From contig NZ_JACAOR010000014.1 of assembly GCF_013386115.1 (NCBI RefSeq), positions 393,576 to 457,575 of the forward strand: a stretch of 64,000 nucleotides of DNA, written 5' to 3'. The position numbers were made by a program, and so were the translations under genes. A model generated the notes under the pieces. It was not told the origin of the DNA. It worked only from the letters and a program-made list of their open reading frames with translations, and did no database searches. The stretch's first letter is position 1. The number at the start of each line of letters is the position of its first letter. The stretch comes from Pseudomonas gingeri (lineage in GTDB: Bacteria > Pseudomonadota > Gammaproteobacteria > Pseudomonadales > Pseudomonadaceae). Below are positions 1 to 8,381 of the stretch, piece by piece.

Positions 1-703
1 CGCTCTTGGCCACGGTCATCTGGTGCACCACCTTGCCGGCGCGGTCCGGGCCGCAGTGCATGCCGATCAGATGCACCGCCAGTTCGATCACCGAGACGCC
101 GCCGGCACAGGTGATGCGGTCCTTGTCGATGAGGAAGTCGTTGTGGGTGATAAACCGCAGCGTCGGGAACAGGCGCTTCCAGTCATTGGCATGGTAGGCA
201 TGTACGCAGGCGGTGCGACCTTCCATCAGTCCGTGGCGGGCCAGCACGAAGCTGCCGGTACACAGGCCGATCAGCGGTACGCCCGCCGCCGCGGCCTGGT
301 GCAGGAACGCCGGGTAACTCCTGGGCACATCGGCCAGGGAGTCCAGCAGGCCACCGATGACCACGATGTAGTCGAAACGTTGCGGGTCGCCCATTTCGCT
401 GTCGATGGGCACGTCCAGCCCGCCGCTGGACACGACCCGCTGCCCCGGCGTGCCCAGCACCTTCCATTCGCAACGGATCGGTCGGCTCTGGTCGCCGGTG
501 TCGGCGGCATGACGCAGCGCATCGGTCAGCCCGGACAACGACAGCAGTGGAAACCGCGGCCAGAGCACGATGCCCACCGACAGTTCGGCGGTCCCGCGAC
601 GCTTGTGCGACGAGGGGGCCGATTGCTGGTCGAGTCGCGCCACCAGGCTCTGTTCGTCAGCCTGGTCCGCGGTTTTATCTGGATGTCGCAAATATTCAAT
701 CAT
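1..703 (-). CDS. GlxA-family transcriptional regulator (DJ-1/PfpI + AraC HTH), C-terminus outside window
   Basis: This is the N-terminal 234 residues of a GlxA/FtrA-type regulator: a DJ-1/PfpI-like (glutamine-amidotransferase-like) sensor domain that in complete members is followed by an AraC helix-turn-helix. Visible are the domain start SVGIVLWPRFPLLSLSG, the strand FDYIVVIGGLLDSL, the nucleophile-elbow motif GLCTGSFVLA and the family motif ITCAGGVSVIELAVHLI. The ATG at 701-703 opens a frame with no stop down to base 1, and the DNA-binding domain lies outside the window. It is transcribed divergently from the amino-acid ABC importer at 803, so it is the likely regulator of that operon (inference from position). 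Family assignment is secure; the ligand is unknown. Confidence 0.88.
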   Translation of the reverse strand, partial: MIEYLRHPDKTADQADEQSLVARLDQQSAPSSHKRRGTAELSVGIVLWPRFPLLSLSGLTDALRHAADTGDQSRPIRCEWKVLGTPGQRVVSSGGLDVPIDSEMGDPQRFDYIVVIGGLLDSLADVPRSYPAFLHQAAAAGVPLIGLCTGSFVLARHGLMEGRTACVHAYHANDWKRLFPTLRFITHNDFLIDKDRITCAGGVSVIELAVHLIGMHCGPDRAGKVVHQMTVAKS

Positions 704-802
704 TCGTGCAAAGCATCCAACTGGTTGAACCGCCCTCGGCCCTAGGATGGAGGCCTGCCCAACGTCCTGTCGTTCAATAAGAAAACCAACGAGGTGCATA
801 CG

Positions 803-1672
803 ATGAACAAGTCTGGCATTCAACGCTTTACCGGCCTTTGCGCCGGATTGATGCTGTCCCTGCTGGCTTCGGCCCCGGTGTTCGCGCTGGATACCGTGGA
901 GCGGGGCAGCCTGACCATCGCGTTCAGCGGCGACATGCCGGGAACCGGTTATCAAGATAGCAAGATGGTCGGCTATGACGGTGAAATCCTTCAACAAATT
1001 TCTGAAAGGCTGGGGCTCAAGGTCAAGCCGGCGCTGATGGAATGGTCGGGGACCATTGCTTCAGTGCAGGCTCGCCGCGTGGACGTGATGGCCGGGACCA
1101 TGGGCTGGACCGAACAGCGCTCGAAGATCATGGCCCTGAGCGATCCGATCCACTATTTCAAGAACGGTATCACCCAGACCGGGAAGACCGACTGGAAGAC
1201 CCTCAAGGACTTGCAGGGCAAGAAGGTCGGGACCATCACCGGATTCTCCTTCATTCCTGAAATGCGCAGGATCCCTGGGCTGCAAGTGACGCTCTACGAC
1301 ACCTCGGACGCCGCCGTGCGCGACCTGCTGGCCGGGCGTATCGACGCGGTGATCGGTGATCCGCCGGTCATGCAATACGCCATTTCGCGCAATGCCCAAT
1401 GGCACCTGCACTTCAACGCCTTTACCGACAACGATCCGGATTTCCCGCTGCTGACCGGACTGGGCCAGGTGGTGTTCGGTTTCAACAAGGACAATCCGCA
1501 ACTGCTGGCGGCGGTCAACGAACAGATCCAGACGCTCTGGAAAACCTGCGAGATGCGCAAGATCGGCGCCCGCTACGGCCTGACCCAGGATGTCTGGTTC
1601 ATGCCCCAGGGCAAGGACCTGCGTCTGAGCGTCGACCGTCCGGCGGACTGGAAACTGCCCGGCTGCCAATAA
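803..1672 (+). CDS. amino-acid ABC transporter, periplasmic substrate-binding protein
   Basis: A family-3 solute-binding protein (SBP_bac_3, polar amino-acid type) of 289 residues that would capture the substrate in the periplasm for the permeases encoded next. The start is taken at ATG 803 because the GTG at 794 lies inside the ribosome-binding sequence acgaggtg. Residues 1-27 form a Sec signal peptide ending near PVFALD. The mature part has the usual two-lobe features: GYDGEILQQISERLG, then WTEQRSKIMALSDPIHYF, and the hinge-lobe DLQGKKVGTITG. First gene of an apparent operon with two permeases, an ATPase and catabolic enzymes, so the ligand is probably an amino acid or an amide derivative of one. 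Exact ligand not predictable. Confidence 0.9.
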   Translation: MNKSGIQRFTGLCAGLMLSLLASAPVFALDTVERGSLTIAFSGDMPGTGYQDSKMVGYDGEILQQISERLGLKVKPALMEWSGTIASVQARRVDVMAGTMGWTEQRSKIMALSDPIHYFKNGITQTGKTDWKTLKDLQGKKVGTITGFSFIPEMRRIPGLQVTLYDTSDAAVRDLLAGRIDAVIGDPPVMQYAISRNAQWHLHFNAFTDNDPDFPLLTGLGQVVFGFNKDNPQLLAAVNEQIQTLWKTCEMRKIGARYGLTQDVWFMPQGKDLRLSVDRPADWKLPGCQ

Positions 1673-1740
1673 CAAAGCGTGGTGCGCAGGGACGTCCTGT
1701 CGACCCTGCGCCAGACCGAGAAAAAAAGCGGGTGAGCAAC

Positions 1741-2529
1741 ATGTCCGACCTGATGGAACCTGCGCTGCTGCGCGTGTGTGACCTGTACAAACATTATGGC
1801 GACCTGGCGGTGCTCAAGGGCATCAGCCTGGAACTCAAGGCCGGGGAAACCCTGTCGCTGATCGGCCCCAGCGGGTCCGGCAAATCGACCTGCCTGCGCT
1901 GTATCAATTACCTGGAGAAACCCAGCCAGGGTGAGATCTGGCTTGGCGATGAGCTGATCGGGCAGGCCGGGGACGGCTCGCGCCGGCGCTTGCTGAGCGA
2001 TCGGGAAATGGCCCCGCAACGCCTGGAGATCGCCATGGTCTTCCAGCTGTTCTACCTGTGGCCGCACTTGAACGTACGCGACAATGTCGCGCTGGGGTCG
2101 ATCAAGGCCCGCGGCATGCCGCGCAAGCAGGCCTATGAGCTGGCCGAGGCGATGCTGGAGAAGGTCCATCTGAGGCACAAGGCCGATGCCTATCCCGAGC
2201 AGTTGTCCGGCGGGCAGCAACAACGGGTGGCGATTGCCCGGGCGCTGGCACAGCAACCCAAGGTGATCCTGTTCGACGAGCCGACCTCGGCCCTCGACCC
2301 GGAGCTGGTGGGGGAGGTCCTGGCGGTGATCCGCGAGCTGGCCGAGGAGGGGCGGACCATGATCATGGTGACCCACGAAGTCCGCTTTGCCCGCGACGTG
2401 GCCGACCGGGTGATCTTCATGGACGGCGGTCACATCGTCGAACAGGGACCTTCGGCCCAGGTGATCGATCATCCCAGCCACGAGCGCACCCGCAGCTTCC
2501 TCGGGCGCATGGCCATGGAGAACGCTTGA
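1741..2529 (+). CDS. amino-acid ABC transporter, ATP-binding protein
   Basis: A 262-residue cytoplasmic ABC ATPase of the polar amino-acid importer group (GlnQ/HisP-like). Walker A GPSGSGKST is at residues 42-50, the Q-loop glutamine near 102, signature LSGGQ at 155-159, Walker B ILFDE at 176-180 and the switch histidine in VTHE near 212. The Q-loop context is VFQLFYLWPH instead of the commoner VFQQFNLFPH. An in-frame opening runs upstream to 1399, but ATG 1741 sits after the binding-protein gene and starts directly ahead of the conserved N-terminal strand, so it is chosen. The stop codon abuts the ATG of the first permease, which implies translational coupling. Confidence 0.93.
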   Translation: MSDLMEPALLRVCDLYKHYGDLAVLKGISLELKAGETLSLIGPSGSGKSTCLRCINYLEKPSQGEIWLGDELIGQAGDGSRRRLLSDREMAPQRLEIAMVFQLFYLWPHLNVRDNVALGSIKARGMPRKQAYELAEAMLEKVHLRHKADAYPEQLSGGQQQRVAIARALAQQPKVILFDEPTSALDPELVGEVLAVIRELAEEGRTMIMVTHEVRFARDVADRVIFMDGGHIVEQGPSAQVIDHPSHERTRSFLGRMAMENA

Positions 2530-3186
2530 ATGAGCAGCCTCCAGACCTTTTTCGGGTTATTGCCCCTGCTGCTGAGCGGTGCGCTGGCGGCGCTGGAGAT
2601 CGCCCTGTGCACCCTGGTGCTGGCGAGTATCGGTGGCCTGGCGCTGGCGGTATGGCTGACCTTCAGCCGTTCGCGCCTGGTGCGGGCGGGGATCGCCTGC
2701 TACATCGAGTGGATGCGCAATGTGCCGGCCCTCGCGCATCTGTTCCTGATCTATTTCGGCCTGTCGTACCTGGGGATCAATCTGCCCGCCTGGCTGGCGG
2801 CCATCGCCGGTCTGAGCCTGGTGGGCAGCGCGGTACTCTGCGACATCTTCCGCGCCGGCCTGCAGTCGCTGCATGTCGGGCAATACGAGGCGGGCCTGGC
2901 GGTCGGCCTGACCCGTGCGCAGATCCTGGCGAGCATTCTCTTGCCGCAGTCGCTGCGCCGCTCGTTGCCGGCGTTCGCCAACTATGTCACGCAACTGATC
3001 AAGGACACGTCCATCGCCTCGGCCATCGCCGTGCCGGAGATCATGTTCCTGGCGCGCAACCTGGTGACATCGACCTTCCAGACCTCGCTGATCTACTTCG
3101 CGGTGATGTGTATCTACGCGGCGATGATCCTGCCCATCGGCCTGGGCTTTATCCGTCTTGAACGGCAGTGGGGGAGCGCACGATGA
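2530..3186 (+). CDS. amino-acid ABC transporter permease (first subunit)
   Basis: Integral membrane subunit of 218 residues of the HisM/GlnP family (BPD_transp_1 fold). Several hydrophobic segments flank the cytoplasmic EAA loop, recognisable as YEAGLAVGLTRAQILASILLPQSLRR, here at about residues 119-144 (shown by its key parts EAGLAVGL and ILLPQ). The upstream motif EWMRNVPALAHLFLIYFGL is the conserved amino-acid permease entry. It begins immediately after the ATPase stop and ends in an ATGA overlap with the second permease, so both membrane subunits should be made in equal amounts as a heterodimer. Confidence 0.92.
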   Translation: MSSLQTFFGLLPLLLSGALAALEIALCTLVLASIGGLALAVWLTFSRSRLVRAGIACYIEWMRNVPALAHLFLIYFGLSYLGINLPAWLAAIAGLSLVGSAVLCDIFRAGLQSLHVGQYEAGLAVGLTRAQILASILLPQSLRRSLPAFANYVTQLIKDTSIASAIAVPEIMFLARNLVTSTFQTSLIYFAVMCIYAAMILPIGLGFIRLERQWGSAR

Positions 3187-3866
3187 TCGCCTTCTTCGCG
3201 CAATACCCCGAGTACTGGAGCGATTGGACGGCGCGCCTGCTGCAAGGGGGCGTGGTCACGGCGAAACTGTCGCTGGCCGGCTTTGCCCTGGCGGCGCTGC
3301 TCGGCAGTTTGCTGACCTGGGCCTTGCGCAGCCCGTTTGCCTGGCTGCGTCGCCCGGCGGCGTACTTCATCCAGGGCATGCGTGCGCTGCCGCTGCTGGC
3401 CTTGCTGCTGGCGCTGTATTTCTCCCTGCCGAGCCTGGGCCTGACCCTGTCCGGTTTCGCCGCCGGTGTCCTCGGACTGGGGTTGCAGGGCAGCGCCTAT
3501 GTCGCCGAGATCCTGCGCGGTGGCCTGGATGCCCTGCACCGCGGGCAGCGCGAGTCGGCGATAGCCGTCGGCCTGACACCGTTCCAGGCCTTTACCGCGG
3601 TGATCCTGCCCCAGGCGATTCGCGGGATGCTGCCGCCGTTGCTCAACGCCTATGTGTCGATCCTCAAGGACAGTTCGCTGTGCGCCCTGATCGCCACCGA
3701 TGAACTGATGCTGGCCGCCCGGGCGATTGCTTCGGAGAGTTTCCTGCCGATGCATATTTTCCTGTTGGTCGGCCTGTTCTATTTCGTGATCGCGTTCCCG
3801 CTTTCCCTGCTGTCGCGTGTGCTTGAGAAGCGCTTTTCCCGTGGCCGCAAAAGCCTGAGAGGTTGA
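3183..3866 (+). CDS. amino-acid ABC transporter permease (second subunit)
   Basis: Second membrane subunit, 227 residues from ATG 3183, which overlaps the stop of the first permease (ATGA). It has the same fold and motifs as its neighbour: YFIQGMRALPLLALLLALYFSL in its early half and the EAA loop ESAIAVGLTPFQAFTAVILPQ near residues 128-148. The next gene, an amidase, starts 4 bases after its stop. Importers of this group normally use two related permeases, one ATPase dimer and one binding protein, and all are present here. Confidence 0.92.
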   Translation: MIAFFAQYPEYWSDWTARLLQGGVVTAKLSLAGFALAALLGSLLTWALRSPFAWLRRPAAYFIQGMRALPLLALLLALYFSLPSLGLTLSGFAAGVLGLGLQGSAYVAEILRGGLDALHRGQRESAIAVGLTPFQAFTAVILPQAIRGMLPPLLNAYVSILKDSSLCALIATDELMLAARAIASESFLPMHIFLLVGLFYFVIAFPLSLLSRVLEKRFSRGRKSLRG

Positions 3867-3870
3867 CTGC

Positions 3871-5295
3871 ATGAATTCCCTGGACCACAGCACTTTCCAC
3901 AGTATCGGCCAGTTGCAGCAGGCGCTGCGCGGTGGCCGGCTGACCAGCGAGGCGCTGGTGCTCGCCCAACTGGCGCGTATCGAGCGTTTCAACGGCCAGC
4001 TCAATGCCTATGTCGAGGCCTACAGCCAGCGTGCCCTGGGCGCGGCCATCGCCGCCGATCGCCAGCGTGCCGCCGGCGTTGATCTGGGACCTTTGCACGG
4101 CATCCCGGTGGCGATCAAGGATCTGTTTGAAATCGCCGGACAGGCCATCACGGGTGGTTCGCTGGCGCGACGTCCGCGTATCTCCACGCTCACGGCAACG
4201 GCCGTGCAGCGCCTGGAACGGGCCGGCGCGATCATCCTGGGCAAGACTCATACGGTGGAGTTCGCGTTTGGCGGCTGGGGCACCAATGCGGTGATGGGCA
4301 CGCCCTGGAATCCCTGGGACCGCCAGGTCCATCGGGCTCCGGGCGGCTCCAGCAGCGGTTCGGCGGTCGCGGTAGCCAGCGGCCTGGCCAGCGCTGCCCT
4401 GGGGACCGATACCGGCGGTTCGGTACGGATTCCCGCCGGCATGTGCGGCCTGGTGGGCTTGAAGACTACGCGCGGGCTGATCAGTCGCCATGGGTTGATC
4501 GAGCTGTGTCCGTCGCTGGATTCGGTGGGACCGCTCACCCACACCGTCGAAGACGCGGCGTGGATGCTCGACGCCTTGCTCGGTCCGGACCCGCTGGACC
4601 CGGTCTCGGCCCGGGCGCCGGTGTTCAGTGCCGCGGCGGGACTCGACCAGCCGGTGGCCGGCCTGCGGGTCTGGGTCTTGCCGCAGGCCGAACGTGCCGC
4701 CATTGCGCCGGATATCCTGGCGGCCTACGATCATGGCCTGGAACAACTGGCCGCCCTGGGCATGCACCTGGTGGAGCAGCCACTGCCACGCTCGCTGGAG
4801 TCGTGCATGCGGGTGGCCGGCGGACTGATGAGCGCCGAGGGATATGCCAGCCTTGGCACGCTGTTCGAACAGCCCGACCTGCGTTTCGATCCCCATGTGC
4901 AACGGCGCGTGCTGAGCGGCAAGGCCATCGACGCGGCGGCCTATATCGAGCTGCACCACCAGCGTCGTGCGGCGCGCAAGGCCATGCAGGAAGCGATGCT
5001 GAATGTCGATGCCTGTGTGTTCCCGACCAATGCCGTCGGCAGCGTACCGCTGGATCAGGTTGATGAGTACGGTACGCCACTGGCCCTGCTGGGACGTTTC
5101 GCCAACCTGCTCAACCTGTGTTCGGTGGCGCTGCCGGTGGGTTTTGACGACCAGGGCATGCCGGTGTCGATGCAGGTGGTTGGCCGGGCGTTCGCCGAGC
5201 CGCTGATCCTGCGCATCGGCCATGCCTATCAGCAGCGGACAGACTGGCACCAGATCAATCCGAGCGGCTGGGCGTTGGACAAGGAGGCGGTGTAA
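3871..5295 (+). CDS. amidase signature family hydrolase (GatA/AtzF-like)
   Basis: A 474-residue cytoplasmic amidase of the Ser-cisSer-Lys class. The catalytic lysine is Lys83 in IPVAIKDLFEIAG; the glycine/serine loop PGGSSSGS spans about 157-164 with the cis-serine near 161; the nucleophile is Ser184 in GTDTGGSVRIPAG. The enzyme hydrolyses a carboxamide to acid plus ammonia. Because it lies between an amino-acid importer and an amino-acid oxidase, an imported amino-acid amide, N-acylated amino acid or carbamoyl compound is the likely substrate (inference). Paralogues include GatA, allophanate hydrolase and hydantoin-pathway amidases; absence of gatB/gatC nearby argues against a tRNA amidotransferase role. 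Confidence 0.88.
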   Translation: MNSLDHSTFHSIGQLQQALRGGRLTSEALVLAQLARIERFNGQLNAYVEAYSQRALGAAIAADRQRAAGVDLGPLHGIPVAIKDLFEIAGQAITGGSLARRPRISTLTATAVQRLERAGAIILGKTHTVEFAFGGWGTNAVMGTPWNPWDRQVHRAPGGSSSGSAVAVASGLASAALGTDTGGSVRIPAGMCGLVGLKTTRGLISRHGLIELCPSLDSVGPLTHTVEDAAWMLDALLGPDPLDPVSARAPVFSAAAGLDQPVAGLRVWVLPQAERAAIAPDILAAYDHGLEQLAALGMHLVEQPLPRSLESCMRVAGGLMSAEGYASLGTLFEQPDLRFDPHVQRRVLSGKAIDAAAYIELHHQRRAARKAMQEAMLNVDACVFPTNAVGSVPLDQVDEYGTPLALLGRFANLLNLCSVALPVGFDDQGMPVSMQVVGRAFAEPLILRIGHAYQQRTDWHQINPSGWALDKEAV

Positions 5296-6524
5296 TGGAG
5301 ATTTGCGTGGTAGGCGCGGGCATCGTCGGCCTGAGCAGTGCCTGGTTCCTGCACCAGGCCGGGCATCGGGTCACGGTGGTCGACCAGGCATCCGGGCCCG
5401 GCATGGGCGCCGTAGCCGGTAACGGTGCACAGTTGAGCTACAGCTATGTGCAGCCGCTGGCCGACCCGTCGCTGTTGCCCGGTATCCCCAAGTTGCTGCT
5501 CGACCGCAGCGGTCCCTTGCGCTTCACCCCGCAATGGAGCCCGGAGCAATGGCGCTGGTGCATGGAGTTCCTGGCCGCCTGCCGGACCTCGGTCTCCCGC
5601 CAGACCACCGTGGAGCTGCTGGCGTTGGCCACCGAGAGTCGCCAGGCCCTGGATGGCTTCATGCAGGAGCAACAACTGGATTGCGATTTCACTCGAACCG
5701 GCAAGCTGGTGTTGTACCCGGATGCCGACAGCCTGGACAAGGCGCAGCATCAACTGCGCTTCCAGGCCGGCCTGGGATCGCGACAGCAGGCAGTCAGCGC
5801 CAGCGAGGCGGTGGCGATAGAGCCGGCGCTGGCCGGCTATCGGTCGGCGTTCCACGGTGCGATCCATACCGACAGCGAGTGCGCGGTGGACGGACTCAAG
5901 CTGTGTCGCGAAATGGCCCGGATCATGGCCGACGAGGGCGTGCAGTTGTTGTTCGGACGCAAGGTCGAGGGCTTCCGGCGCCAGGGCCAACTTATCACCG
6001 CGTTGAACCTGCGCCATGTCCGCGAGGGAGCCGAAGTGCTGCACTGCGAGGCGGTGGTGCTGGCGGCAGGCGCCCACACCACCGGCTTGCTGGCGCAACT
6101 GGGCCGCCGCCTGCCAGTGTATCCGCTCAAGGGCTACAGCATCACCCTGCCGATTACCGGACACACCCGGGCACCGACGGTGAGCATCACCGATATGCGC
6201 CGCAAGACCGTGTTCGCCCGTATCGGCGATCGCCTGCGAGTCGCGGGGATGGTGGAGTTGTGTGGAATGGATGCGTCGATTCCGCCGGCGCGGATCGAGC
6301 AGTTGCAGGCCTCGACGGAGGCGCTGTTCGGTGGAGGCTGGGACATCGGGGACTGCCAGCCCTGGACCGGCTGGCGACCGGCAACACCCACCGGCAGGCC
6401 TGTGCTTGAATGCCCCGCAGGCAGTAACCTGTACCTCAATACCGGTCATGGCGCACTGGGCATGACCCTGGCCTTTGGCAGTGCGCAGCGGCTGGTACGG
6501 TTGGTCGAACACACGACCCACTGA
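5295..6524 (+). CDS. FAD-dependent D-amino-acid dehydrogenase-like oxidoreductase (DadA/DAO family)
   Basis: 409 residues with an N-terminal Rossmann FAD-binding motif GAGIVGLSSAWFL (residues 7-19) and the DAO-superfamily C-terminal signature GWRPATPTGRPVL followed by NLYLNTGHGALGMTLA, which closes the FAD site. The architecture is that of DadA, which oxidises D-amino acids to imino acids and passes electrons to the respiratory chain. Its ATG overlaps the amidase stop by one base. A Rid-family imine deaminase gene follows 23 bases downstream, which fits an imine-producing oxidase. Substrate specificity is not readable from sequence. Confidence 0.88.
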   Translation: MEICVVGAGIVGLSSAWFLHQAGHRVTVVDQASGPGMGAVAGNGAQLSYSYVQPLADPSLLPGIPKLLLDRSGPLRFTPQWSPEQWRWCMEFLAACRTSVSRQTTVELLALATESRQALDGFMQEQQLDCDFTRTGKLVLYPDADSLDKAQHQLRFQAGLGSRQQAVSASEAVAIEPALAGYRSAFHGAIHTDSECAVDGLKLCREMARIMADEGVQLLFGRKVEGFRRQGQLITALNLRHVREGAEVLHCEAVVLAAGAHTTGLLAQLGRRLPVYPLKGYSITLPITGHTRAPTVSITDMRRKTVFARIGDRLRVAGMVELCGMDASIPPARIEQLQASTEALFGGGWDIGDCQPWTGWRPATPTGRPVLECPAGSNLYLNTGHGALGMTLAFGSAQRLVRLVEHTTH

Positions 6525-6547
6525 ATTTTATCCAAGGAGAACGACCG

Positions 6548-6913
6548 ATGACGATTCAACGTTTCCAGAGCAATGCGCGGATGTCCGGTGTAGTCAGCCA
6601 TGGCGGCGTGCTTTATCTGGCCGGCCAGGTTCCCGGTGACCTGCAAGGCGATATCACCTCCCAGACCCGCCAGGTGCTGGCAAAGATCGACGGGCTGCTG
6701 GCCGAGGCGGGTAGCGACAAGACCCACCTGCTCAGCGCACAGATCTGGCTCAAGCATATCGACCGCGACTTCGCCGCGATGAACGCGGTGTGGGATGCGT
6801 GGCTGCCACAAGGCGGCTCGCCGGCCCGGGCCACGGTCGAAGCCAACCTGGCGCATCCCGAGGTGCTGGTGGAGATCATGGTGATTGCGGCCAGGGCAGA
6901 GCTGATCTCGTGA
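6548..6913 (+). CDS. RidA/YjgF family imine-enamine deaminase
   Basis: A 121-residue Rid protein with a good Shine-Dalgarno (aaggag) before ATG 6548. Family hallmarks are LYLAGQVPGD near residues 23-31, QTRQVLAKIDGLLAEAG, and the active-site arginine Arg94 in SPARATVEANLAHPE. Members of this family hydrolyse reactive enamine/imine intermediates to keto acids. Its position directly after an amino-acid oxidase indicates it clears the imine made there. It is closer to the Rid subgroups found in catabolic operons than to the housekeeping RidA (inference from the short divergent N-terminus). Confidence 0.88.
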   Translation: MTIQRFQSNARMSGVVSHGGVLYLAGQVPGDLQGDITSQTRQVLAKIDGLLAEAGSDKTHLLSAQIWLKHIDRDFAAMNAVWDAWLPQGGSPARATVEANLAHPEVLVEIMVIAARAELIS

Positions 6914-6983
6914 TCCATGACCGCACCGGGGAGCCGAACCGCTGCTGAAGAAGCAAGCTGCGGTAAACTGTTGGCAGAGGTTT

Positions 6984-7009
6984 ATCGGTTGGCCTGTAAA
7001 CCAACCGAT
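6984..7009. promoter_or_regulatory. candidate TetR operator (9-8-9 inverted repeat)
   Basis: A perfect inverted repeat, ATCGGTTGG at 6984-6992 and CCAACCGAT at 7001-7009 with an 8-base spacer, lies 28 bases upstream of the ATG of the TetR-family gene. Size and symmetry match the operators that dimers or paired dimers of TetR regulators bind, so it probably mediates autoregulation. Assignment to this regulator is by position only. Confidence 0.6.
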
Positions 7010-7037
7010 CAAATCATTCGTGTCAACGAACGGTGCA

Positions 7038-7622
7038 ATGGACATGGCAGTATCACAGGTACGGGAAAAGCTCATCGAAGCGGGGCTGAGCATCATCGCC
7101 ACCCAGGGCTTCAATGGCACCGGAGTCCAGGAGATCGCCGACCTGGCGGGCGTCCCGAAAGGCTCTTTCTACAACTACTTCGACAGCAAGGATGCGTTTG
7201 CCGTCGAAGTGCTGGAGCGCTACTGGCAGAAGGGCCGGTACAGAGTGATCCTCAGTGACGAGTCCCTGGGCGATCCGCTGGTGCGCCTACGGCATTATTT
7301 CGAGGCGCTGTCGGCCGCCCGGGTCGATGACAGGTTCCTCTCCGGTTGCCTGATCGGCAACTTCTCTTCCGAACTCTCCGAGCAGAGCCGGCTGGTGCGT
7401 GATCGCCTGTCCGAGATATATGCCGGCTGGGCCCGCGCCCTGGAAATCTGTATCCGCGAGGCCCAGGACCTGGGCCTGGTCGGCCGCGATGTGGCGGCCG
7501 CGGAGCTGGCGTCGTTCGTCCTGAATGCCTGGCAGGGCGCGGTCCTGCGCACCAAGGTGGAAAAGGATGGGCTCGCCCTGCAGCAGTTCATGACCGTGGT
7601 TTTCAAGCGCGTCCTCGTCTGA
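7038..7622 (+). CDS. TetR/AcrR family transcriptional regulator
   Basis: 194 residues from ATG 7038. The N-terminal helix-turn-helix is clear: REKLIEAGLSIIATQGF, then GVQEIADLAGVPKGSFYNYFDSKDAF at about residues 30-57. The C-terminal ligand domain contains LSGCLIGNFSSELSEQS and ends in an aromatic/hydrophobic helix, the pattern of TetR subfamilies that sense electrophiles, aldehydes or acrylate-like ligands (AcuR/NemR-like). A palindrome sits just upstream. No obvious divergent target gene is present; the targets may be the preceding catabolic operon or a distant locus. Confidence 0.85.
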   Translation: MDMAVSQVREKLIEAGLSIIATQGFNGTGVQEIADLAGVPKGSFYNYFDSKDAFAVEVLERYWQKGRYRVILSDESLGDPLVRLRHYFEALSAARVDDRFLSGCLIGNFSSELSEQSRLVRDRLSEIYAGWARALEICIREAQDLGLVGRDVAAAELASFVLNAWQGAVLRTKVEKDGLALQQFMTVVFKRVLV

Positions 7623-7690
7623 GGGCATTTCTACCGCAGATCAGCGCAGGTTGTCGGGCTTCTGAATGACCCGCTGGTTTGTATTGCTCT

Positions 7691-7720
7691 TGCATTGCGA
7701 CAGGATCCTGTCGCAATGCA
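7691..7720. repeat. 30-bp perfect palindrome
   Basis: Bases 7691-7705 read TGCATTGCGACAGGA and 7706-7720 are their exact reverse complement, with GGATCC at the centre. It lies 68 bases after the TetR stop and about 140 bases before the bacteriocin remnant. It could be the TetR terminator stem (no clear T-run follows, only gttaaatatata), an operator, or a recombination site. The rest of 7623-7861 shows nothing else recognisable. Confidence 0.75.
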
Positions 7721-7861
7721 GTTAAATATATATGTAGCCGCAGTCCCACGTAATAAAGGGTCAATCCTCTCCGACGCCAGGTTTATTGCTTACAACAGCT
7801 CCGTTCGAAGTATACGAAAGTGAACGTTCTGAATGGGGGTAATCATGTAGGTGGAGACTTG

Positions 7862-8365
7862 ATGATGGCGGACGAGAGATATGTACCAGGGCAGGTGTTT
7901 GAAATCAGACCCTTGCACATCGTGGCGGGAAGGCCACAGACCTTCGGCACTGGCGTGGGTGGAAGCTACGCAGGAGACGGCAACGGCTGGGGGCTTCAGG
8001 AGGGGCCACGACGAGGGGAGGGAGGTCCGGGCAGGATCCGTGAGGCCACACCGAATCTCCTGTCCGACTTGATGGGCGGCGAAACGGATTTTCAGTCTGT
8101 CGCCGATGAATATGACTCGCGTCTCAGAACAGTGTCGACTGATACAGAATATGAGCTTGAGCAAAAAAACAGGCCATATAGCGCTGGCAGGTGAGCGGTC
8201 AGGTTGGCGCGAAATGGGCGAGCTACCACGATGCCTTTCAGGGATTTGATTCCGGACTTTCCGGATAATCTTTCGGAGATCGCCGCATCTGTAGGCACGG
8301 TGAATCTGCCTTATCGGATTTATGGCGACCGTTCGAATTACTCGGTGATTGCCACGCCAACATAG
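7862..8365 (+). pseudogene. remnant of a colicin/S-pyocin-like bacteriocin gene
   Basis: Starts at ATG 7862 after GGTGGAG. The protein opens MADERYVPGQVFEIRPLHI (from residue 2), followed by a glycine-rich stretch (FGTGVGGSYAGDGNGWG) and TEYELEQKNRPYSAGR, then stops at 8192-8194. Another frame from about 8188 continues with VSGQVGAKWASYHDAFQGFD up to about 8250, and the first frame resumes with FPDNLSEIAASVGTVNLPY and SNYSVIATPT before TAG 8363-8365. This pattern suggests two compensating frameshifts plus loss of the rest of the gene, including the whole cytotoxic domain. The glycine-rich start and the immunity gene 16 bases downstream identify it as the decayed N-terminal part of a bacteriocin. 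Confidence 0.65.
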
Positions 8366-8381
8366 ATAAAGAGGTATTGTG

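Noticed and set aside
3871..5295. GatA subunit of tRNA amidotransferase
   Set aside because: It sits in a transporter/oxidase operon with no gatB or gatC, so a catabolic amidase is more likely.
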